Below are positions 25,539 to 35,729 of a DNA stretch of 41,200 nucleotides, in pieces; within the stretch, counting starts at the first letter, position 1, and each line of letters begins with the position of its first letter. The translations under genes were made by a program, and so were the position numbers. This DNA is from Acidobacteriota bacterium (GTDB lineage Bacteria > Acidobacteriota > Thermoanaerobaculia > Multivoradales > Multivoraceae), in NCBI GenBank assembly GCA_026708285.1, contig JAPOVF010000026.1:1-41200 (forward strand). Direction: 5' to 3'. The notes below the pieces were generated by a model. That model was given only the letters and a program-made list of their open reading frames with translations, made no database searches and was not told where the DNA came from.

Positions 25539-27032
25539 ATGGACGACCGGGAACCAGTCAAGCGGCATGTCGTCGTCGTCGGCGCTGGCAATGCGGCGCT
25601 GTGCGCCGCGCTTTCGGCGCGGGAGAACGGTGCGTCGGTGACCGTGCTTGAACGTGCACCCCGGCCGGAGCACGGCGGCAACAGCCGTTTCACGATGGCG
25701 TCGATGCGGTTCGCGTACGCGGATCTAGACGAGCTTCAGGAAGTGGCCGGTCCCCTGAGCGCCGACGAAACCGGTGCGAGCGACTTCGGGTCCTACCCGG
25801 AGGGCCGGTTCCTTCGGGACCTGGAGCGGATGAGCGGCGGACGGGCAGACCCGGATCTGATCGCGGTACTCGTCGCTCGAAGCCGTCCCACGCTGCGCTG
25901 GATGCGGGGGCTTGGCGTGGAGTTCGTTCCGCTCTACGCCGGTCAGGCGTTCGAGGTCGACGGCAAGCGCCGGTTCTGGGGTGGTCTGACCCTGCAGGCG
26001 CGCGGCGGCGGTCCCGGCCTCGTGGCGGCCCTGCGGCGGGCGGCGGAGCGGAGCGGCATCGGGATCCTGCACGAGCGTCGCGCGGTCGGTCTGCTCATGG
26101 ACGGCGAGGCGGTTCGCGGCGTCGAGGTCGACGAACCGTCGGGCGTCCGTTCCCTGCGGGCGGACGCCGTGGTGCTTGCCAGCGGCGGGTTCGAGGCCAA
26201 CCGGGAGTGGCGGCGGCAACACCTGGGCGAGGGGTGGGAAGCGGCCAGGGTGCGCGGCAGCCGCTACAACACGGGCGACGGCATACGGATGGCGCTCGAA
26301 GCCGGCGCGGCGCGCGCCGGCCAGTGGACGGGCTGTCACGCGGTCGCCTGGGACCTGAACGCGCCTCAGGTCGGCAACCTGGAGGTCCGGCATCGGTACC
26401 AGAAGCACAGCTATCCGCTGGGCATCGTCGTCAACGCCCGCGGCGAACGATTCCTCGACGAGGGCGCGGACTTCCGGAACTACACCTACGCGCGCTACGG
26501 GCGCGAAGTGCTGGAGCAGCCCGGCCGGTTCGCATGGCAGGTCTTCGACGCCCGGGTCGCGGGTTTGCTCAGGGACGAGTACCGGCAGTCGCATGCGACC
26601 GCCGTCAGGGCCGGCTCGGTGGAGCAACTCGCGGACCGCCTCGAGGGCGTCGACGAACAGGGTTTTCTCCGCACGGTACGGGAGTTCAACGGCGCCGTGC
26701 AGCGGGAAGTGCCCTTCGATCCCAGCGTCCGGGACGGAAGATCGACCCGCGGTCTCGACCCGGAGAAGTCGAACTGGGCCAATCCGCTGGAGCAGCCGCC
26801 CTTCGAGGCGTACGCCGTGACCTGCGGCATCACGTTCACCTTCGGCGGTCTGTCGGTGGACGCCAGGGCGCGGGTCCTGGACGAGGCGGGCCGGGCGATA
26901 GCGGGCCTGTTCGCTGCCGGAGAGTTGGTGGGAGGTCTGTTCTACGACAACTACCCCGGCGGCTCCGGCCTGACAGCCGGCGCGGTCTTTGGCCGGATGG
27001 CCGGCGCCGGGGCGGCGGGACGCGATGGCTGA
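25539..27032 (+). CDS. FAD-dependent dehydrogenase of the TcuA / fumarate-reductase flavoprotein class
   Basis: 497 residues. The dinucleotide-binding VVVVGAGNAALCAALSA opens the protein. GGNSRFTMASMRFAY closely resembles the FAD-contact region of tricarballylate dehydrogenase TcuA. The FAD-binding C-terminal block AIAGLFAAGELVGG and GGSGLTAGAVFG is complete. The family carries out alpha,beta-dehydrogenation or the reverse on di- and tricarboxylates or steroids. No tcuB/tcuC partner is adjacent, so a tricarballylate role is not supported by context. A GCGAG before the ATG is a weak ribosome-binding site. It overlaps the M23 gene by eight bases. Confidence 0.85.
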   Translation: MDDREPVKRHVVVVGAGNAALCAALSARENGASVTVLERAPRPEHGGNSRFTMASMRFAYADLDELQEVAGPLSADETGASDFGSYPEGRFLRDLERMSGGRADPDLIAVLVARSRPTLRWMRGLGVEFVPLYAGQAFEVDGKRRFWGGLTLQARGGGPGLVAALRRAAERSGIGILHERRAVGLLMDGEAVRGVEVDEPSGVRSLRADAVVLASGGFEANREWRRQHLGEGWEAARVRGSRYNTGDGIRMALEAGAARAGQWTGCHAVAWDLNAPQVGNLEVRHRYQKHSYPLGIVVNARGERFLDEGADFRNYTYARYGREVLEQPGRFAWQVFDARVAGLLRDEYRQSHATAVRAGSVEQLADRLEGVDEQGFLRTVREFNGAVQREVPFDPSVRDGRSTRGLDPEKSNWANPLEQPPFEAYAVTCGITFTFGGLSVDARARVLDEAGRAIAGLFAAGELVGGLFYDNYPGGSGLTAGAVFGRMAGAGAAGRDG

Positions 27033-28074
27033 CCGGCGGTCTGGAGGCGACTACGGCCTCTGGGAGATCCAGGTTCACGGCCCGCGCGGAAACGTCCGCT
27101 ACATGAGGGTCACGAAGCTGCGGCTGCAGCTCGTCGTCTCCCTGACTGTCGTTTTCCTCGCCTACTTCGTCAACGCCGTCGCCGCGGCGCCGACGCTGGT
27201 GCGCCTCGAGTTGTTCCGCGCGGACCAGGTCGAGCTGGTCGAGGCGCGCCTGCGTTTCGGCCAGAGGTTCGAGGCGCTTACTGGACGCTACGAGGAGATG
27301 CGGGCCGTGGCTTCCGATCTCGACGACCGTCTCTGCAAGGTGGTTCTCGCATACGGCGTCGAGGGGACGGCAGCGGACGGCTGCGGACTGCCGGTCGATC
27401 TTGGAATCGGGCCGGGCGCGACGATCTCCGAGGAGCAGAGCCGGGAGGTGCGGGAGGCAATCGAAGAGGATGTAGAACGTGTCGTAGAGCGCCTCGCCGG
27501 TCGCCTGGAAGCCGCGGTTGCCGTCGAGGCTGAGCGGCCTGACCTGGTCCGGTTCACGCCGTCCGCGTCCCCGTTGCGCGGCGACGACTTCGTTCTGGTG
27601 GCCCCGTTCGGCGAGACCACGAACCGCGTGACCTCGATCCCCGAGTTCCACTACGGGATCGATCTGGCGGCTCCGGCCGGCGCGCCGGTCCGGGCGACCG
27701 CCGCCGGCCGGGTGACCTTCGCCGGTCGCGGTTCGGCCCTGGGGCCTGCGTGGAGACGCTACGGCCGCATGCTGGGAATCCGTCACGGCGACGGTTTCAT
27801 CACCGTGTATGGCCACCTGGAAGAGACCGAGGTCCGCGCCGGACAGCGAATCGAGCGAGGCCAGAGAATCGGGACGGTGGGGATGACCGGCTGGAGCGTC
27901 GAACCGAACCTGCACTATGGCATCCTCCGCCGCCGGAACGATGGAAGCTACGAACCCGTCGACCCGAGGATCCACATCCTCGACTACCGCTGGCGCGATG
28001 AGCAGGCCCTGGTCTCCGGAGTCGTGCCGGCGCCGGATGGCTTCCCGACGCTGCCGCGGACGCTGCTCCGGTAA
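27025..28074 (+). CDS. M23 (LytM-type) peptidase-domain protein, membrane anchored, active site partly altered
   Basis: 349 residues. A short cytoplasmic N-terminus is followed by a single transmembrane helix (about residues 34-52), a helical, Glu/Arg-rich stalk and a C-terminal LytM domain (about 190-325). M23 enzymes are zinc endopeptidases of peptidoglycan. Seen here: H209 and D213 in HYGID (zinc ligands), H264 in YGHL and H297 in NLHYG. The catalytic HxH pair normally reads HLH; here the first is N295. So it may be weak or inactive and serve as an amidase activator, as degenerate M23 proteins such as EnvC and NlpD do; that role is inferred. The ATG overlaps the preceding TGA by eight bases. 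Confidence 0.85.
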   Translation: MADRRSGGDYGLWEIQVHGPRGNVRYMRVTKLRLQLVVSLTVVFLAYFVNAVAAAPTLVRLELFRADQVELVEARLRFGQRFEALTGRYEEMRAVASDLDDRLCKVVLAYGVEGTAADGCGLPVDLGIGPGATISEEQSREVREAIEEDVERVVERLAGRLEAAVAVEAERPDLVRFTPSASPLRGDDFVLVAPFGETTNRVTSIPEFHYGIDLAAPAGAPVRATAAGRVTFAGRGSALGPAWRRYGRMLGIRHGDGFITVYGHLEETEVRAGQRIERGQRIGTVGMTGWSVEPNLHYGILRRRNDGSYEPVDPRIHILDYRWRDEQALVSGVVPAPDGFPTLPRTLLR

Positions 28075-28095
28075 CGGTGGCTACACCGAAGTGAG

Positions 28096-28758
28096 ATGCG
28101 CATGAAGTACCGAGCCGTGATCTTCGACCTGGGGGGTGTTGTCTTCGGTTCACCGCTGCACGCGATCCGCCGCTATGAGCTGGCGAACGGGATCGAGGAG
28201 AACTTCGTCAACCGCCTGGTCGTGTCGGCCGGGCCGGCGGGGTCCTGGCAGCGGATGGAACGGGGAGAACTGGTCATGGGGCCGGAGTTCTTCGCGGCCT
28301 TCGACCGCGACGTCGAGGCGGCCGATCCGGCGGTCGCGGAGCGCTTCTCGGCCGAGGACATGATGGCGGCGATCGCCGAGGAATCGATGGCGCGGCCGCA
28401 GATGGTCGAGGCGCTACGGCGGCTGCGGGCGGAGGGCTACACGGTGGCGGCGCTGACCAACAACTGGGTCAGCGAGGAGGAACGTGAACCCAAGGACGCG
28501 GAGGAGGCTGCGATGCGGGCCGAGGTCCGCGCCCTGTTTCACGACTACGTCGAATCGAGCGTGGTCGGTCTGCGCAAACCGGACCCGGCGATCTACGAAC
28601 TGGCCTGCGGCCGGTTGGGCGTTGAGCCGCGGGAGGCCGTGTTCCTCGACGACATCGGATCGAATCTGAAGACGGCGCGGGCCCTCGGCATGACGACGAT
28701 CAAGGTCGACGATCCGGACGAGGCCCTCGCCGAGCTGTGGCGGACGCTCGAGTCCTGA
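28096..28758 (+). CDS. HAD-family hydrolase (epoxide-hydrolase N-domain / ACAD10-like)
   Basis: 220 residues. Motif I is VIFDLGGVV, with the nucleophile Asp11; the second Asp of DxD is replaced by Gly, as in the HAD branch that includes the N-terminal domain of soluble epoxide hydrolase. Motif II is ALTNNW, motif III the Lys of LRKPDPAIYE, and motif IV VFLDDIGSN. All catalytic positions except the replaced Asp are present. It is probably a small-molecule phosphatase, cytoplasmic; the substrate is unknown. It follows the M23 gene by 21 bases and converges on the cupredoxin lipoprotein. Confidence 0.88.
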   Translation: MRMKYRAVIFDLGGVVFGSPLHAIRRYELANGIEENFVNRLVVSAGPAGSWQRMERGELVMGPEFFAAFDRDVEAADPAVAERFSAEDMMAAIAEESMARPQMVEALRRLRAEGYTVAALTNNWVSEEEREPKDAEEAAMRAEVRALFHDYVESSVVGLRKPDPAIYELACGRLGVEPREAVFLDDIGSNLKTARALGMTTIKVDDPDEALAELWRTLES

Positions 28759-28779
28759 CCCGGCGCAGGCGTCAGCCCG

Positions 28780-29580
28780 TCACGGACCCTCCGCCGACTC
28801 CGGCTGGGCGAACGTGAGTTCGACCATGGCGGTCAGGCCGTCCAGCAGGGTCACGCCGGACCGCATCGTGCCGAGACGTTCGTGCCAGGCCTCGATCGTG
28901 TAGGTGCCGGCCGGGAGCCCGGGAATCTCGAACGAGCCGTCCGGTCCGGTGACGGCGAAGTAGGGATGGCTGAACACGGCCAGGTAGGTCGACATCCACG
29001 GGTGAACGTCGCACTTGATGCGGAACGCCGGCTCCTCGTCGGTGAAGGAGAACGTGGCGCGCTTGATGGCCCCCGGCATCGCGCGGTTGAAGGGCGCGTT
29101 GACCTCGGACAGCGAATGGACGTTGTGCAGCAGCTCATCGGAGTTCAGGACCAGCAGCTCCTGGCCGACCATGATGCCGGCGACGTGGGGCGTGTAGCGG
29201 CAGCCCACCTGATCGATGATGGGAGGCTCGGCCAGAGGGTACGGCCCCGGGGGAAGGTTGTCGGCGACGTAGACGAGGACGTTGGCCAGCCCGGCCTGTT
29301 CGTCGACGTCGAGAATCTCGGGGAACACGGGTTCGGTGTGCTTGGCGGCGCAGGCCGGGTCGGCATCCATGTTCAGGGGTTGCAACCGGGGCAGGTCGCC
29401 GTCGTAGCGGACGGCGCCGGCGATCGTGCTGCTGCCGAGCGGCTCGGTGGGCGGCGCCTCGGCGGCCGGTTCCGCCGGCGGATCGCCGCCCGCGTCCCCG
29501 CCGCAGCCGGCCGACGCGACGACGAGCAACCCAAGGACAGGAAGCAGGAATCCGCGGAGAGAATGCTTGAGATCGGTCAT
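28780..29580 (-). CDS. Cupredoxin-like lipoprotein with C-terminal carboxypeptidase-regulatory (CnaB-like) domain
   Basis: 266 residues. A lipobox ends in ASAGC with Cys26, then a Pro/Glu/Ala-rich linker, so it is probably anchored in a membrane facing the periplasm. The core has YTPHVAGIMVGQ, LLHNVHS (H152, H155) and KCDVHPWM (C190, H193, M196). The Cys-x2-His-x2-Met plus upstream His arrangement is that of a type 1 (blue) copper site. The end, GPDGSFEIPGLPAGTYTIEAWHE, is a carboxypeptidase regulatory-like beta-sandwich. The protein at 33165-33893 is a close relative. It is divergent from actC, which points to electron transfer with the quinol oxidoreductase. Copper binding is inferred. Confidence 0.82.
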   Translation of the reverse strand: MTDLKHSLRGFLLPVLGLLVVASAGCGGDAGGDPPAEPAAEAPPTEPLGSSTIAGAVRYDGDLPRLQPLNMDADPACAAKHTEPVFPEILDVDEQAGLANVLVYVADNLPPGPYPLAEPPIIDQVGCRYTPHVAGIMVGQELLVLNSDELLHNVHSLSEVNAPFNRAMPGAIKRATFSFTDEEPAFRIKCDVHPWMSTYLAVFSHPYFAVTGPDGSFEIPGLPAGTYTIEAWHERLGTMRSGVTLLDGLTAMVELTFAQPESAEGP

Positions 29581-29602
29581 GACACGCGATTCTACGCGTG
29601 TC
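29581..29602 (-). promoter_or_regulatory. Palindrome with embedded -10-like hexamer abutting the start codon
   Basis: GACACGCG-TAGAAT-CGCGTGTC on the minus strand is a perfect eight-base-pair inverted repeat whose six-base loop reads TAGAAT, five of six matches to the bacterial -10. The ATG of the lipoprotein gene follows immediately. An ACGACA, four of six to the -35, lies 16 bases further upstream. If this is the promoter the transcript starts at or next to the ATG. A repressor site or a hairpin at the mRNA start are alternatives. Confidence 0.5.
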
Positions 29603-29647
29603 TCTCGCGATGTCGTCTCGGGATCCGGCTTCGGGCGGCCCGTTTCC

Positions 29648-29676
29648 TTGACCCGGATGGGGGCCGGTGTTAGCTT
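29648..29676 (+). promoter_or_regulatory. Likely sigma70-type promoter of actC-actD-actF
   Basis: TTGACC (29648-29653) is five of six to the -35, followed after 17 bases by TAGCTT (29671-29676), which is preceded by TGT as an extended -10. Transcription would begin near 29683 and give a leader of about 54 bases before the actC ATG at 29737. No ribosome-binding site is obvious before that ATG. Confidence 0.55.
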
Positions 29677-29736
29677 CCGCGCGATCCGTGGCCCGGCCGC
29701 CCTTGAGGGTACCGCCGCCCTACTTCTACGCCCTCG

Positions 29737-31197
<1,461 letters not shown>

Positions 31198-31198
31198 C

Positions 31199-31807
31199 AT
31201 GGGCCTGATGCAACTGGACGTCCCGGAAGCGTCTGGCGGCTACCGCCACTACGGTGTGCTGGCCCGCTTCAGGACCGCCAAGGAACTCTACCGCGCCTGC
31301 GAAGCGGTCCGGGACGCCGGGTACTCGAAGTGGGACGCGCTCACGCCGTTCCCGGTCCACGGCCTGGAGAAGGCGATGGGGCTCAAGCCGTCGAAGTTGC
31401 CCTTCGTCGTGCTGGCGACGGGTCTTGGCGGCGCCGGGCTTGGCTTCGGCCTGCAGAGCTGGGTTCACATCATGGCCTATCCGCTGGTCATCAGCGGCAA
31501 ACCCCTCTTCACCTGGCCGGCGTTCGTGCCGGTGACCTTCGAGCTCGGCGTGCTCGGTGCGGCGCTGGGCGCGGTCCTCGGCATGTTCGCGTTCAACAAG
31601 CTGCCGACCTACCACCATCCGCTGTTCCGCTCGCCGAACTTCGCCCGGGTGACCGACGACGGCCTGTTCATCGCGATCGAGGCCTGGGACCCGAAGTACG
31701 ACGACGAGGACACGGCCGAGTTCCTGAGCGGGCTCGGAGCGGCCGAGGTCGAGCACGTGCCGATCGAGGATCCGGCGGATGACGGCGACGGAGGAGGGGG
31801 CGCCTGA
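31199..31807 (+). CDS. actD: Alternative complex III subunit ActD (DUF3341)
   Basis: 202 residues. The N-terminal half is a soluble ferredoxin-like region (YGVLARFRTAKELYRACEAVRDAGY, then KWDALTPFPVHGLEKAMGL). Two transmembrane helices follow (VVLATGLGGAGLGFGLQS and the TFELGVLGAALGAVLGMFAF segment), then a His-containing loop and an acidic C-terminus. This is the ActD/DUF3341 pattern; it is a membrane subunit that packs on ActC. It begins one base after the actC stop, and its TGA overlaps the ATG of actF (TGATG). Confidence 0.92.
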   Translation: MGLMQLDVPEASGGYRHYGVLARFRTAKELYRACEAVRDAGYSKWDALTPFPVHGLEKAMGLKPSKLPFVVLATGLGGAGLGFGLQSWVHIMAYPLVISGKPLFTWPAFVPVTFELGVLGAALGAVLGMFAFNKLPTYHHPLFRSPNFARVTDDGLFIAIEAWDPKYDDEDTAEFLSGLGAAEVEHVPIEDPADDGDGGGGA

Positions 31808-33042
31808 TGGCACACGGACCGCGCATCGTCGATCTCGACCGCCTGGTGATCCGGCCGGGCAGCGGCTGGGCGCGGCTGCCGCTCGTCGCGGGCGGCGTCG
31901 GAGCGCTGTTCACGGTCGTGTCGATCGTGCTGGCGAGGAGTTCCCCGGAGGACGCGAAGCAGTTCTTCCACTCCTGGCTGGTGGCGGTCGTCTTCTTCCT
32001 CTGCATCGGCCTCGGCTCCCTCTTCTTCGTGCTGATCCACCACGCGACGAAGGCCGGCTGGGGCGTCGTCGTTCGGCGTCTGGCCGAGAACCTGGCCTGC
32101 GCCGTACCGCTGATGGCGGTGCTGTTCGTTCCCGTCGTGGCCCTCGGCATGTACGACCTGTTTCACTGGACCCATGCCGACGCGGTGGCGGATGACCGGT
32201 TGCTCCAGGTCAAGGAGCCGTGGCTCAACGAGACCGGCTTCTGGCTTCGCACGGCGATCTACTTCGCCGTCTGGAGCGGTCTGGCGCTCTACTACCGGAG
32301 CGCGTCGCGGCGCCAGGACGAAAGCGGCGACGAGGCGCTGTCGCGGCGCATGGCGCGCTTCAGTCCGGTCGGCGTCTTCCTGTTCGCGGTCACCCTCAGC
32401 TTCGCCGGCTTCGACTGGCTGATGTCGCTCGAACCGCACTGGTACTCGACGATGTTCGGCGTCTACTTCTTCGCCGGCACCGTCATCTCGGCCTTCGCGG
32501 CCCTGACCGTTCTGACGCTGTCGCTGGACTTCACGGGCCACTTCCGCGGCGTGATCACCGGCGAGCACCTGCACGACCTCGGCAAGCTGCTGTTCGCCTT
32601 CACCGTGTTCTGGGCCTACATCGCCTTCAGCCAGTTCTTCCTCATCTGGTACGCGAACATCCCCGAGGAGACGAACTGGTTCCTCAGCCGGCTGCACGGC
32701 ACGGACCTCAACCCGGCGGACTGGCGGCCGGCGACCATGCTGCTGGCGATCGGGCACTTCGCCGTCCCGTTCTTCTTCCTGATGCCGCGGACGATCAAGC
32801 GAAACCGCGTCCTGCTGCTGATCGGCGCCCTGTGGATGCTGGCCATGCATCTCTGGGACGTGTTCTGGCTGGTCATGCCGAACCTGCACCGGGAGATGAC
32901 GTTCAGCCTGCTCGACCTGACCTCGCTTCTCGGCGTCGGGGGTCTGTTCATCGCGATGGTGAGCTGGCTCATGGGCCGCGGCGCGCTGCTTCCGACACGT
33001 GACCCCCGCCTGGTCGAGTCGCTGGCGTTCGAGAACATCTGA
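31807..33042 (+). CDS. actF: Alternative complex III subunit ActF
   Basis: 411 residues with about ten transmembrane helices. It matches the ActF (NrfD-related, quinol:cytochrome c oxidoreductase) subunit: SWLVAVVFFLCIGLGSLFFV, FSPVGVFLFAVTLSFAGFDW, DFTGHFRGVITGEHLHDLGK, AYIAFSQFFLIWYANIPEE and AMHLWDVFWLVMPNL. In the canonical operon actE (mono-haem cytochrome c) precedes actF; here actD runs directly into actF by TGATG overlap, so actE is absent from its usual place. Within the act operon it is the last gene; a new promoter lies before the cupredoxin gene. Confidence 0.92.
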   Translation: MAHGPRIVDLDRLVIRPGSGWARLPLVAGGVGALFTVVSIVLARSSPEDAKQFFHSWLVAVVFFLCIGLGSLFFVLIHHATKAGWGVVVRRLAENLACAVPLMAVLFVPVVALGMYDLFHWTHADAVADDRLLQVKEPWLNETGFWLRTAIYFAVWSGLALYYRSASRRQDESGDEALSRRMARFSPVGVFLFAVTLSFAGFDWLMSLEPHWYSTMFGVYFFAGTVISAFAALTVLTLSLDFTGHFRGVITGEHLHDLGKLLFAFTVFWAYIAFSQFFLIWYANIPEETNWFLSRLHGTDLNPADWRPATMLLAIGHFAVPFFFLMPRTIKRNRVLLLIGALWMLAMHLWDVFWLVMPNLHREMTFSLLDLTSLLGVGGLFIAMVSWLMGRGALLPTRDPRLVESLAFENI

Positions 33043-33082
33043 GGAGGCGGCCGACCCGCGCCGCCGCGCCAGCGATCCGTTC

Positions 33083-33111
33083 TTGTTCCGCGCCCCCGTC
33101 CTTGTTACGCT
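33083..33111 (+). promoter_or_regulatory. Possible promoter of the cupredoxin-cytochrome oxidase operon
   Basis: TTGTTC (33083-33088) and TACGCT (33106-33111) are separated by exactly 17 bases in the 122-base gap between actF and the cupredoxin gene. Each matches consensus at only three to four positions, which is usual in G+C-rich genomes. The leader would be about 45 bases and contains AGGAG nine bases before the ATG. Confidence 0.4.
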
Positions 33112-33164
33112 GCCTGTCCCGCCTCGTCAACCCAAACACCACTCCCCTGTCAAGGAGCATCGAC

Positions 33165-33893
33165 ATGATTCCGAAGCAGACGATCCGCGTCTGTGCCGTT
33201 CTTCTGGCTCTCGCCCTGGCCACGTCCTCGGTGGCTCTCGGCGGCACGATTGTCGGCAAGATCACCTACGACGGCCGCGTACCGAACTTCCCGGCACTGA
33301 AGATGGGAGCCGATCCCAAGTGCGAGGCGAAGCACAGCGGCGCGGTCAAGCCGGAGACGCTCGTCCTCGGTGCCGACAATGCCCTCGCCAACGTCTTCGT
33401 GATGGTGACGGAGGGGCTCGAGGGCAAGAGCTTCGACGCGCCCTCCGAGCCGGTCGTCATGGACCAGAAGGGCTGCATCTACACGCCCCACGTGATGGGC
33501 GTGCAGGTCGGACAGCAGTTCAAGGTGAAGAACTCGGACGGCCTGCTGCACAACGTCCACTCGCTGTCCAAGGACAACCCGCCGTTCAACCGGGCGATGC
33601 CGGCCAACGTGCTCGAGGCCGACTACGAGTTCGGCAAGACGGAGCGTTTCCGGATCAAGTGCGACGTCCATCCCTGGATGGGTTCGTGGGTCACGGTGGT
33701 CGATCACCCGTTCTACGCCGTGACCGGCATGGACGGCTCGTTCAGGATCGAGAATCTCCCCGCCGGCACGTACACGATCGAGGCCCGGCACGAGGTCCCG
33801 AACTTCGGGGACGACGGGGCGCTGACCCAGACGGTCACCGTCGGCGCCAGCGACACGCAGACCCTGAACTTCGTGTTCGAGGGCCCCAAGTAG
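33165..33893 (+). CDS. Secreted cupredoxin-like protein with C-terminal CnaB-like domain
   Basis: 242 residues. A Sec signal peptide (RVCAVLLALALATSSVAL) precedes the mature protein; there is no lipobox, so it should be soluble in the periplasm. The putative type 1 copper ligands are H129 or H132 in LLHNVHS, and C166, H169 and M172 in KCDVHPWM. A carboxypeptidase regulatory-like domain (MDGSFRIENLPAGTYTIEARHE) closes it. It is about half identical by eye to the lipoprotein at 28780-29580. Lying between actF and coxA, it is a good candidate for the electron carrier from complex III to the CuA site of the oxidase. That role is inferred. AGGAG nine bases upstream fixes the ATG. Confidence 0.85.
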   Translation: MIPKQTIRVCAVLLALALATSSVALGGTIVGKITYDGRVPNFPALKMGADPKCEAKHSGAVKPETLVLGADNALANVFVMVTEGLEGKSFDAPSEPVVMDQKGCIYTPHVMGVQVGQQFKVKNSDGLLHNVHSLSKDNPPFNRAMPANVLEADYEFGKTERFRIKCDVHPWMGSWVTVVDHPFYAVTGMDGSFRIENLPAGTYTIEARHEVPNFGDDGALTQTVTVGASDTQTLNFVFEGPK

Positions 33894-33950
33894 TCCGGCA
33901 CGTCGTCTTGACCGGATCGAGATAAGAGGACCAGGAAAGGAGCGGCGTCC

Positions 33951-35708
33951 ATGGCGGAGCCCGTTCACGCTTCACCCGCACACGAAGAGCATCACCACGA
34001 GCAGAGCTTCTGGCGGAAGTTCATCTTCTCGACCGACCACAAGGTGATCGGCGTCCAGTACTCGGTCACCGGTCTGGCGTTCCTGCTCTTCGGGTTCGTC
34101 CTGATGATGCTGATGCGCTGGCAGCTCGCTTACCCGGGCGAGCCGATTCCGTTCGTCGGCTCGCTCTTCGGCGAGAACCGGGCGCCCGGCGGGATCATGC
34201 TGCCGGACTTCTACAACGAGCTCGGCGCCATGCACGGCACGATCATGGTGTTCCTCGGCGTGGTGCCGCTGGCGGTCGGCGGTTTCGGCAACTTCGTCAT
34301 GCCGCTGCAACTCGGCGCGCCGGACATGGCGTTCCCGCGGATCAACATGATCAGCTACTGGTGCCTGTTCATGGGCGGCGTGACGATGTTCGGCAGCTTC
34401 TTCCTGCCGAACGGGGCCGCGGGCAACGGCTGGACCTCTTACTCGCCGCTCGCCGACACCGCGCTCAACGGCCAGACGGCCTGGCTGATCGGGATGATCT
34501 TCCTGATCACCTCGTCGCTGCTGGGTGCGATCAACTTCATTACCACCGCCATCCAGTTGCGTGCCCCGGGCATGACCTGGATGCGCCTGCCGTTCTTCTG
34601 CTGGGCCCAGATCGTCACCGCGTTCCTGCTTCTGCTCGCCTTCCCGCCGCTCGAGGCCGCGGGCGTGCTGCAGTTGATGGACCGGGTCGCGGCCACCAGC
34701 TTCTTCATCCCCGACGGCCTGGTGATCGGCGGTGAGGTCGCGGAGTTCAGCGGCGGCGGTAGCCCGCTGCTATGGCAGCACCTGTTCTGGTTCCTCGCTC
34801 ATCCCGAGGTCTACGTCCTGATCCTGCCGGCGATGGGCATCGTCGCCGAGGTCATCGCGAACAACTCGCGCAAGCCGCTCTGGGGCTACCGCTCGATGGT
34901 GTACTCGCTGATCTTCCTCGGCTTCATGAGCTTCATCGTCTGGGCGCACCACATGTTCATCACCGGCATGGGCTCGGTGATGTCCACCTTCTTCCAGACG
35001 ACGACGATGATCATCTCGATCCCGTCGGTGATCATCCTGAGCGCCCTGTTCATCTCGCTATGGGGCGGTTCGATCCGCTTCAACACGGCGATGCTCTTCG
35101 CGCTCGGCTTCCTGCCGATGTTCGGCATCGGAGGACTGACGGGCCTGCCGCTCGGGCTGTCGGCGGCGGACATTCCGCTCCACGACACCTACTACGTGAT
35201 CGGCCACTTCCACTACGTCGTCGCGCCGGGAACGCTGTTCGCGCTGTTCGCCGGCGTCTACTACTGGTTCCCGAAGGTCACCGGCCGCATGATGAACGAG
35301 ACCCTCGGCAAGCTGCACTTCTGGCCCTCGCTCGTCTTCATGAACGGCGTCTTCTTCCCGATGATGGTCCAGGGCCTGAACGGCGTCTCCCGGCGTCTGG
35401 CCGACGGCGGCATCACCTACGACTTCGCCGGCGAGGTCGCCGGCCTGAACCGGATGATGTCCGTTTCGGCCTGGTGCCTCGCGGTGGCCCAGATTCCGTT
35501 CATCATCAACTTCTTCATGAGCATCCGGAACGGCGAGAAGGCCGGCCGCAACCCCTGGAACTCGACCACGGTCGAGTGGTTGGCGCCGTCGCCGGCTCCG
35601 CACGGCAACTTCGATCAGCCGATCGAGGTTGTGCGCGGACCCTACGAGTACAGCGTCCCGGGTAGCGACCAGGACTACGCCCCACAGGCCGAACCGGCCT
35701 CCACCTGA
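33951..35708 (+). CDS. coxA: Cytochrome c oxidase subunit I (haem-copper oxidase, A family)
   Basis: 585 residues, twelve transmembrane helices. Haem a ligands: His in ELGAMHGTIMVF and the second His of GHFHYV, whose first His binds haem a3. CuB ligands: His in AHPEVY (with the cross-linked Tyr) and both His in WAHHMF. The Glu of HPEVY marks the A1-type proton channel. The usual Gly before HPEVY is Ala. Catalyses O2 reduction to water coupled to proton pumping. AAGGAG nine bases before the ATG supports the start. The genes for subunits III, IV, a small membrane protein and II follow, so it heads the structural part of the oxidase operon. Confidence 0.97.
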   Translation: MAEPVHASPAHEEHHHEQSFWRKFIFSTDHKVIGVQYSVTGLAFLLFGFVLMMLMRWQLAYPGEPIPFVGSLFGENRAPGGIMLPDFYNELGAMHGTIMVFLGVVPLAVGGFGNFVMPLQLGAPDMAFPRINMISYWCLFMGGVTMFGSFFLPNGAAGNGWTSYSPLADTALNGQTAWLIGMIFLITSSLLGAINFITTAIQLRAPGMTWMRLPFFCWAQIVTAFLLLLAFPPLEAAGVLQLMDRVAATSFFIPDGLVIGGEVAEFSGGGSPLLWQHLFWFLAHPEVYVLILPAMGIVAEVIANNSRKPLWGYRSMVYSLIFLGFMSFIVWAHHMFITGMGSVMSTFFQTTTMIISIPSVIILSALFISLWGGSIRFNTAMLFALGFLPMFGIGGLTGLPLGLSAADIPLHDTYYVIGHFHYVVAPGTLFALFAGVYYWFPKVTGRMMNETLGKLHFWPSLVFMNGVFFPMMVQGLNGVSRRLADGGITYDFAGEVAGLNRMMSVSAWCLAVAQIPFIINFFMSIRNGEKAGRNPWNSTTVEWLAPSPAPHGNFDQPIEVVRGPYEYSVPGSDQDYAPQAEPAST

Positions 35709-35729
35709 CCGTTCGAGGGCGCACAAGAG

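Noticed and set aside
29581-29736. Remnant of actB or actA before actC
   Set aside because: The 156 bases contain promoter-like elements and a palindrome but no haem CxxCH, ferredoxin-type Cys cluster or frame resembling ActB.
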